From Episyrphus balteatus (Eukaryota; Arthropoda; Insecta; Diptera; Syrphidae), in NCBI RefSeq assembly GCF_945859705.1, contig NC_079136.1, forward strand, positions 99,430,051 to 99,494,050: a stretch of 64,000 bases of DNA, read 5' to 3'. The notes beneath the pieces were generated by a model. It was not told the DNA's origin. It saw only the letters and a list, made by a program, of their open reading frames with translations, and ran no database searches. Positions 56,540 to 64,000 of the stretch are shown here, piece by piece (within the stretch, counting starts at the first letter, position 1; each line of letters starts with the position of its first letter). Made by a program: the position numbers and the translations under genes.

Positions 56540-57010
56540 ATCAGTGAGCATTGGTTTGGATACGAATATCTTCTAAACGGTTAAAGCAATCAATTTCATT
56601 CCAAGGAATTTTTTGTAGAACATTTAAGCCCCTACAAGAATATATCTTGTTAATTTGAAAATAATGAAGTTTCAGTGAATTAGAAATTTTTTAAAAATAT
56701 AAAATGTTTTTATATTTTTTTTTAACTTTGACCTCGAATATCTTTAGAATGGTTAGATTAATGAAAAAAGTTAATAAGACCTTTTTTGTGGAGCAATCAA
56801 TTTCCAACAAGAATATGTCTTGCGCGTTTAATCATTATAATTTTTCAATTTGTTACAAAATTAAGAACAAAAAACGAATTTTTAAAGATTTTCTCGATTT
56901 TTGGACCTCAAATATCTATTCAACGGTTAGATAAACGAAAAAAGTGTATAAGGCCTTTTTTGTAGAGCGTTCAATTTCCTACAAGAATATGAAAAGAAAT
57001 TTACTAAAAA
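56540..57010. repeat. ~173 bp degenerate tandem array (3 units)
   Basis: The word order GAATATC - AACGGTTAGAT - GAAAAAAGT - AAGACCTTTTTTGTAGAGC - CAATTTCCTACAAGAATATG recurs with GAATATC-like starts at 56564, 56736 and 56910 (periods 172 and 174). Units are ~70-75 percent alike by eye. The 76-codon frame at 56704-56934 is inside it and is not evidence of a gene. Confidence 0.7.
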
Positions 57011-57802
57011 GTCAATTAATAAAAAAATTATTTTTTTTTTAGTAGAAGCTTGATGTAAAAATGGAAAATTGCAAAGCGGAGGACCTTCCCATTAATATAA
57101 AGAGCTCATATTTGGTGTGTATATTCTAGAGGGGTCTAGCAATCGATTTTTCGGAGTACCAAATCAAAAAAAAAAATTTCGATTTTTTTGACCCACCCTA
57201 ATGCACATATGTGTTTGGGGTTTTTTTTTATTTTGATTTTTGACAAATAAATTAAACTTTTTTTTTTGTTTTATTTTTTCTTGAGCGGGTTTCTTATATT
57301 TTTTTTGTTTTGAATGGAATTAAAATTCATATTATAAAAAAAAAATTGTTTTATTTGTGTTGAGGAGTACAACGCCCATTGTTCTTATAGTCTTCCCATA
57401 GAAATTTTTACACCCAACCACTGTGACAGATTCAGAATTTCATATTGGGGAGAAGAATAGTGAGTTTTTGGAGGAATTGTTTATAGTTATTTTGGGTTTG
57501 TTTTTTTGGTACCATTGGTAAGCATTTTTTCTTTGGTGAACATTAAAAATTGCAATACATTTTCTTTAAAATTATTTCACAAGATTTGGAATTTGATTTC
57601 ATAATTTGGAACTACTGCAAAAAGTTAAGGGGTCAAACGTCAAACGAATACTTTAATTTTAAAATAAAAAGCTTTTTTACTTCTCTAATATCTATTGAAT
57701 TTTTTTTAACGAAGGCAAATTTAAAAATCGTTGAGAATTTTTAATCTTTTTGTATTCTTTTATTTTTTTAGTATCAAAGTCTTTTAAAGTAACTTGTTTT
57801 AG

Positions 57803-57902
57803 GTTTGAATACATCACCGATGCTCATCCACTTCCAGAATGCAGTCAATTAATCCGAAAAAATAATCCTTCTTATCAAATTTCTGAATATTTGAGTACCT
57901 AG
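57803..57902 (+). CDS. Candidate terminal exon of an unrecognised split gene
   Basis: Follows an acceptor (AACTTGTTTTAG). After one base it reads 32 codons to a TAG: FEYITDAHPLPECSQLIRKN, then NPSYQISEYLST. Codon choice and composition are protein-like and unlike the surroundings. The single leading G completes the TG left by the microexon at 51432 to a Trp codon, giving NESFDWFEYITD across the junction. Two AATAAA signals lie ~160 bases downstream. Family not recognised; it could alternatively be a transposon exon, but no inverted ends enclose it. Confidence 0.4.
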
Positions 57903-58057
57903 GTACTAGACAAACCGTTTATATGTAGGTAAACTAGTTTAAATTTTATCTAAATAATGGTTTTGAAATCGTTCTAAACTTAAAATCAAAATTTCTATAA
58001 AAATATTCTACGAAAAAGTATACTAAATCGAAAATTCATGTGAATTTATCTTGTACC

Positions 58058-58072
58058 AATAAATAGAATAAA
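58058..58072 (+). terminator. Two polyadenylation signals
   Basis: AATAAA at 58058-58063 and again at 58067-58072, 156-170 bases after the stop of the candidate terminal exon. AATAAA is common by chance in AT-rich DNA, so weight is limited. Confidence 0.35.
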
Positions 58073-58326
58073 GCTCTTTCCATTAATTTTGTTACCTATA
58101 CACAATGTAAGTAACAAAAATTAATTTGTTGAAACTATTGTGTATCTATATTTGCAACAACATTTGCAATTTATATTTTAAGCATAAACATTTTTAAATG
58201 CTCGTCTTACGCATTAACAAGTTTTAATAGTGGAAGGTGTGCCATGACGTTCCAAGAATTTTCCTAGCCTTCTGAAACCTCTGTCAAATTCTAGTAAAAT
58301 TCTGATATTGCTTTTTCTAACATATA

Positions 58327-59368
58327 CACTCCTGCTCAAATTTAACGCACATCCTACACAGAGAAAAATAGACCACATAAAATAGAACAAAAACAATAAG
58401 ATTTCTCTATGGTTTTCATCCAAGAAGGAAACCTTATTAAAACAATCAGGTTCTCCTTATTGTTTTAAAATCTGTGTATTTATTTTAAAGTAAAGTCCTG
58501 CTATTACTTTATGCCACAGCATCATGGTTATTTTCTCAAATGAGACAATAGTGATCTTAAATTAAAGGTATTGAATAATATGTTTGTCGGGAAGATTTGG
58601 GAGAGATTTGCTGAAGTCTGTCTGTTAACCCGCGAGCCTTTTAAAGAAGAGTCATAAAATTTAATGGAGTTAAATCTGCTTTACAACACCTACGGAGTTA
58701 GCGAGCCTTTCTAGACCTATGTTAAGTACCCAAAAATACTTGACTGATGCCCTCGAACACCATCTGGTTCCAATCACCCCTAGATTTGGTCCACAGTTTA
58801 GTCTGATGCACGATAATGCATGCTAGAGTGGTTTGAGAATATCTTCAAGATTTTAATATTCCAGCTTCGGATTAACCACACAGAAATCTGGATTTGAATT
58901 CAATAGAACATGTGTAGGAAATATTGAAAAGATGCATTCGCGACCGAAATCCACCTCCAAGCAGTCTTGATCAACTGAAAACTTCAGTGAAAGAAGTGTT
59001 AAAACAAAACCTTCAAAAGTTAATTAGTGGAATGGACATACGACTCCAGGTTGTCATATGCGCTAGAGGAGACTATACCAAGTATTGCATACAATTATGG
59101 GAAAGAACCGTCACCCGCTTCCATTTTTTTAAAATTTTTCTTCTTAAAAATAAAAATTATTTTATAATCAGTTTCCAGACCTTGAATTGTTAAATTTGGT
59201 TTATCTTTTTTTTGGTTGACAATACTGTTGCAGTTTAGCATTTTTTCGACTTGCTAAACAATAACAAAACACAAAAAAATGCACCAAAGAATTTGAAAGC
59301 CTTTTAAAATAAGATGCAGGGGTATAACTTCAGACGAAAAATGTGTGCGTTAATTTTGAGCAGGAGTT
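58327..59368 (+). mobile_element. Tc1-like element, defective
   Basis: 1042 bp between TA dinucleotides (58325-58326 and 59369-59370), with inverted ends CTCCTGCTCAAATTTAACGC at the left and the near-identical complement at the right. It encloses a broken transposase (next entry). A further insertion may sit just inside the left end, since ACACAGAGAAAAATA (58355) and TTTTAAAATCTGTGT (58463) look like the ends of a small element. Confidence 0.85.
58741..59096 (+). pseudogene. Tc1-like transposase C-terminal half, broken
   Basis: One frame reads DALEHHLVPITPRFGPQFSL and MHDNA, the second catalytic Asp block of the DDE core. After frame changes another reads DLNSIEHV, a TAG in place of the usual Trp, EILKRCIRDRNPPPSSLDQL, and on to LQVVICARGDYTKY. 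These match the Tc1-family order (QDNAPxH ... PDLNPIEHxWDxLxRxVRxR). Several stops and shifts; not functional. The N-terminal DNA-binding half is lost. Confidence 0.8.
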
Positions 59369-60954
59369 TACCTATGTAAATATTCTAAAGTTGAACCAAC
59401 AAGGCAACAACTAGGTACTGTATTTTTCAAAAAGGGTGTATTTTTTTAATTTATTTTATTTAAAATTATTTAAAAATTAGAATGAAGAAAATTATTAAAG
59501 AATTCTTAAAAAAACTATTGATTCTTCTTTTCTTTAGAACTGTCCATTAAAATATCACCTGCATTTCTTTATCCTATTCTCTATAAACCTACGTTTGCTA
59601 ATCGGAAGTTAATATATGTATATTCCGTAACTGAAATATAATTTTCTATTCATTTCATAGTTATGGACGTCTTTACTTAGATACTTGACTAACCACATCA
59701 TTTAAAAAAAAGAAATATTTTGATTGAAGTAACCAAAGAGAATAAAAAAAACTTATAGATTAAAAAAAAAAAAAAAATAAAATGCAATCAAAAATCTTGG
59801 AGCCGTTTTTTAAGAAAACTTTTAACTCCCAAGTTTCGCTTGGGTAGTTCAGGCCTCACCTCGAAAAAGAGGCAGAAAGATAGATAGAAAGAATTGCTTT
59901 ACCCAAAAGTAAATATAACATTGGGTTTATTCCTTCTTAAAGAAGTGTAGGTAAGTAGGTAGGCACCTACAAATTTCCATATATGCACTATTTCTTATCG
60001 TCAATAAAATTTCAATAAATTCCTAACCATTAAAGGCAATAACAATTGATAATTCGTAATAAAATGATTATAAATTTTTATCTGCAAAAGAAATCACAGT
60101 TGATACTTCAAGTTAAATAATTTTACTATGTCAAACATTGAGCATAGCTTATCACAGCTATCATTTTAAGACAAAGTGCAATAAACTAATTGTCTGTACT
60201 TCTAGACAACAGCTTTACGAAGTTTGGAAAAGTGAAATATTCTATACAATTATATGTAATATTGTCTGGCGGGAAAACACCCCAATATAAAGCACGTATT
60301 TTACACGCTTAACTTTTGTACTTGATATTGGGTTTTTAGTGATTTCACATTCAAAGCTTAATATCTTAAATTCTTGAACAGCACGTTTATTTAGCAACTT
60401 TATGGCAACGTTAGGATTCTTAAAAAAAAAATGTCTGCCAATTCGTTAGAATAAACGGATGGGTCGCTTTCCTTTGAATTTAGTAAACCGAAATCAAGGA
60501 GCGTTTTTTCAAAACTCAACAAACGCATTTTTTGCGAAAATGAGTTACCTATTGGTATCGAAATTTTTGGCACGACCAGGCGCACAAGATGACAAAAAAT
60601 ATATATTTAAAAAGTGAAAAGTTTTAATTTAAAAAAATATTTAAAATCGAGCATGTTTTCAAAACTCAACAAATTTATTGGAGGTTTTCCCAAAACTCAA
60701 ACTCCACAAAGTTTGCCTGTGGTTGGAAAGTAATTATTATTATATGGGTTGTTTGGTTTAAGTTGTTTATTGGTATTGGTTTATTGGTTTTTTCGATCAT
60801 TTCAAAAAAAAAATTGAAAACAAAGTGGATCAGGATAAATTTTTACTCAAATTTATCCAAATAACATACCCAAAAAAATGCCGCACTGAACCCTACGCCC
60901 GAAGAAAGAAGCCACATGCAACAGCGACTAAGTACTTCATAAACACAAAAGAAA
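59369..60954. other. No gene supported
   Basis: AT-rich. A 61-codon minus frame (60400-60585) is without support. Direct repeats of CAAAACTCAACAAA occur near 60509 and 60660. Confidence 0.5.
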
Positions 60955-61147
60955 AAAGTTTGTAACCAGCTTTTTAAAAATATCTTGGGAGTATCTGAAA
61001 GTAGACTGGCAATCATAGCCAAATATGACCTGCATGAAATGGGCATCCCAAGATAGAGACGAGGATGAAACAGGACTAAACCCGTTGATTCTGAAAAAAC
61101 AACTGAGCTGTTAGAGCTCACATTTCATCTTTCTACTGCCGCGAAAT
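60955..61147 (+). pseudogene. Transposon-like coding relic
   Basis: The plus strand reads VCNQLFKNILGVSESRLAII, then AKYDLHEMGIPR and, after stops, RRG. The order V-C-x-x-F-x-x-x-L-x-(I/V)-S-E-x-x-(L/I)...G-x-P-x-x-R-R-G is one I know from a widespread group of uncharacterised, transposon-borne insect proteins. Preceding sequence (ARRKKPHATATKYF) may belong to it. Contains stops; partial. Confidence 0.4.
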
Positions 61148-62674
61148 TCATTACTCCAGAAATTATTGTTGGTGATAATATAACTATTATACTGATAAAA
61201 TACGACCGGAGAAACATTTAAAAGAGCCGCTATTGTTTTTGCTGGGTCTTGATTTTAGATTCTTTCAATTTTGTCATTAAAAAGTAACTTAAAATCAGGT
61301 GTTGCAAATTATTTAATGTACCAATTTTTTTTTTATTTTGTGCAGAAAATCACCAAAAATCAAAATAAAGATTTTTGTGGTAGATACGTTTAAGAACTTA
61401 TAAAGTTTTAAAGTTCAATTTGTAATGGGTTATACAAAAAATACAATATTATCATGTGTCTTGTGTCAGTTGCTAATATTAAGTATTCTTATATTTCCTG
61501 CTGCATCTTCCAAAATTCGTATAGTTCTGAGTCGAAAAATACTAAAAGCCTGGGCATTAGTGGAACTACCTGATAGAGTAACTCTTTCATTAGAAAGTAC
61601 TCATATATAGGTACATGTACAACACATATTCTCTTAATGCTCTGAATAATTACGTTCGTTATGTAAGATTTAACATTTGACATCGTTACTGAACGCCAAA
61701 GTGACTAATTCATAGATAACTTTTCAACTGGCCACCACTTAAGCTTATCGCTGCAGAGTTATTGTAAAATGGAATTTCAACTACACCTGTCTGTTTATTG
61801 GTATTTTATACCTTTATTTCCTTTATTAATGTTTTTTACATTAATTATTTTATTATTTTATAATTGTTTAACCTTGGTTAGTGGACAGAAATGATTCAGT
61901 CGTGACTGACGCACCACTTACTGGATAATTTTAAGTTCCTTGATTGCATTAATTAATCTATGGTCTTTTTGTTCTGACCTGCTTCAAATGTTCTTTTTTT
62001 AAAATTAATTTAAAATCTGTAAATATAAAGTGTTTCTAATTTTCATATAGGTAATATACTTCGGTAAAATAAGATAGGGCTCTAACCCAACTAAAACAGT
62101 TATTAAATCAATTTTAAGTTCAAAAAGAGTAATAATATTCTAAAACGATGTCAGCGCCATATTCCAATTTATTTACTTCATTTTTGTTAGTCATGTCATG
62201 TATACAAACTTTTAATAAAAAATGCCGAATTTTTATAGCTACATATGTCTTGAATTTAATAACGAGAAAAAAAGTAAATAAACAAGATATATATATGTAT
62301 TTCAAAAGTAATACTCAACAACAAATCATGATTTAGTAATTAGCTTGCCAGACAAATTGTCTGGAATTAAACCGCAGGTGTTCCAGTTATTCATAAATTT
62401 TTAAATTTTATTAGATACCAACAAAAATGTTCATAATTTTGTGTTTATTTGTTTTACATTTTTATCAATTTATTTGTTTTTATTTTGATGCTCTTATTTC
62501 TTATTTAACGTGTTTATGAGACATTTGACAATTATTTAATACGAATAGAATATTTTTTTTGTATATATACAAAAATGTTTGCAAAACTTTACTGAAGGAT
62601 AAGTATTGGTTTTGTAATAAAGAAAAATATGAAATGATGTTAATAAAACCCAACCTATTAACAAATACACCGGC
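61148..62674. other. No gene supported
   Basis: AT-rich. A 61-codon plus frame at 61425-61610 starts with a signal-peptide-like stretch (TILSCVLCQLLILSILIFPA) followed by basic sequence, but nothing else supports it. Confidence 0.4.
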
Positions 62675-63790
62675 AGATCCAGAGGGTGGGGGCACTTTTT
62701 TCGTTATTTTTTTTTTACATTAGTGTTTTTAAAACTGCGCAACCCGCCACAACATTGCATAACCTATATATGTATATTGAACTGCTGGATATGTAGAACA
62801 ATCTTGTATTTCAAGAGTTTGCACCTCTGAAAATAAAGACCCCTTGAAAAAAAAGCGACCCTTACTTACAGACTTTTGAATATTATGTTATTGAGAAAAT
62901 TTTTCCAGTGATAGGTACCTTTAAAAATATGTAAAGAAATAGTGTTCCAAATTTCAAAAGAATCGGTGCAGTAGTTTTGAAGCTATGAGGGGCACCGGCT
63001 TGAAAACATTAGTTGTGGGGAGAACGATTTAAAGTTTTGAACCCTGGACTAAAACGTTCGTAAGCGAAGTATTAATATACTCATAACTTGGTCAATTTGG
63101 CTCCAATTTGAACTCAATATTCTTGAGATATAAAAAAATTGTATTGCAAATAAAAAAAACAAAACTAGGTTTCCCAGGAAAAAAGTACCTATGTATGTTT
63201 CAGTTTTTTTACTCTTAGGAACTTTAATATTTTTTATTAGAATGAAGTCTTTAGTATTTGACTAAAAACTACGAGGTCATTAAAAAATGGTATAAATATG
63301 TCCATAATATTGCAAAATTTTATACAAAATCAATTGAAAAACGAAAACATTTTTTTTCTACATTTCATCTTTAAAACTTAATTTCTCAAAAACTATTTAA
63401 TGAAACAACTTGACTCAAAAAATAAAATAAATAACTGGCTTTAAGAAAAGTTATAGCACAGGGTTGTACGTGCATTTTATGATTTTTAATATTTTTTTTT
63501 TCTCCCGGCTAATTGGGAGGTAAGTGGGTTGGGTAAGCACTTAAGTGGCTTTTACTGTACCAAGAAAATGAAAATTTTTCCTTCCGAATAAATTTTTTGT
63601 CATTTGGTACCTATTTGATGTGGAAAATGTGCCCAAATACTTTTGGCCAGGTTTTAGACCAAAATACCGCACTGTGCGTAGTTAAAATTCGCTGCTTGTC
63701 AGTCAGTCGTATGATACTTCATTTTATTTCTAACTGTTATTTTTTTGGCAATCCATAGAAAAAAATCCTGGATCCGCCCTTGAACAAATA
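62675..63790. repeat. Possible repeat bounded by GGATCC-type ends
   Basis: CGGCAGATCCAGAGGGTGGG near 62671 and, in reverse complement, AAGGGCGGATCCAGGATTTT near 63780 look like inverted ends of one dispersed repeat. The interior is AT-rich with no ORF. Similar ends are common in insect repeats. Pairing of these two ends is uncertain. Confidence 0.35.
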
Positions 63791-63847
63791 GCTTATTTTT
63801 AACATTTATAGATAGGTATTTAGGATTTCAATTGCTTTATCTTTTAG

Positions 63848-63884
63848 CTTCGTGGCTGAAAAAGTGGAATGGGTTCTAAAACAG
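63848..63884 (+). CDS. Candidate 37-base exon
   Basis: Preceded by a good acceptor (TTGCTTTATCTTTTAG) and followed by GTAAAT. After one base it reads FVAEKVEWVLKQ, ending CAG. Composition is protein-like but the donor is weak and the piece is short; it is out of phase with the terminal exon at 57803 and would belong to another gene. Confidence 0.2.
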
Positions 63885-64000
63885 GTAAATAAAGAAAATA
63901 GACTGTCAAATTATACAGTTTTTGGCGTTTTTCAACTTTTTTTCTTTGATGTACCTACTTTAAAAAAGTGGCTATAAGCATTTTTTGTGCTTCTTTTACT

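Overview
This 64 kb window is AT-rich eukaryotic nuclear DNA, most likely from an insect. The reasons are a Ty3/gypsy retroelement with an arthropod-type Gag, several Tc1/mariner, piggyBac and Tigger relics, many short inverted-repeat elements, and a TATA box with a TCAGTT initiator in the LTR. There are no bacterial operons, rRNA genes, convincing tRNA genes or CRISPR arrays. Almost all of the window is intronic or intergenic repeat DNA, so most long ORFs are chance or repeat-derived.

Layout. 0.4-5.9 kb holds poly-G tracts, two foldback repeats, a 226 bp tandem duplication, and three copies (two in tandem, one inverted) of a ~1 kb unclassified repeat, here called RepA, whose core is a GTCT/GACA array. 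RepA recurs near 8.1, 14.0, 25.0, 30.6, 33.5-39.2, 39.7, 42.6, 46.7 and 49.0 kb. 9.2-10.2 kb is a large imperfect palindrome. 12.9-13.8 kb is a Tigger/pogo-type element that keeps its transposase C-terminus, and a 451 bp deletion derivative lies at 50.9 kb. 17.5 kb has a piggyBac relic. 23.09-24.76 kb is a striking 1.66 kb inverted-repeat element whose arms are built of ~140 bp subrepeats and whose centre encodes a spliced protein fragment. 34.37-38.87 kb is an intact-looking, minus-strand Ty3/gypsy retrotransposon with identical LTRs and a 4 bp target duplication, nested in a RepA copy. 43-61 kb has Merlin-like, copia-gag-like, Tc1 and other decayed transposon coding pieces.

Host genes. No complete host gene can be read. 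The best case on the plus strand is three short open segments with strong, phase-compatible splice signals: 31224-31298, 51432-51454 and 57803-57902, the last followed by two AATAAA signals. If real, the window lies mostly inside introns of 20 kb and 6.3 kb, and the gypsy element sits antisense in the first. A coding-looking minus-strand segment lies at 32326-32583. None of these was recognised as a known family.

How parts work together. The gypsy element is the only system that can be read end to end: promoter in the LTR, primer-binding site, a leader with three 30 bp repeats, gag, a slippery heptamer abutting the gag stop with a possible pseudoknot behind it, pol (protease, RT, RNase H, integrase), a polypurine tract and the 3' LTR.
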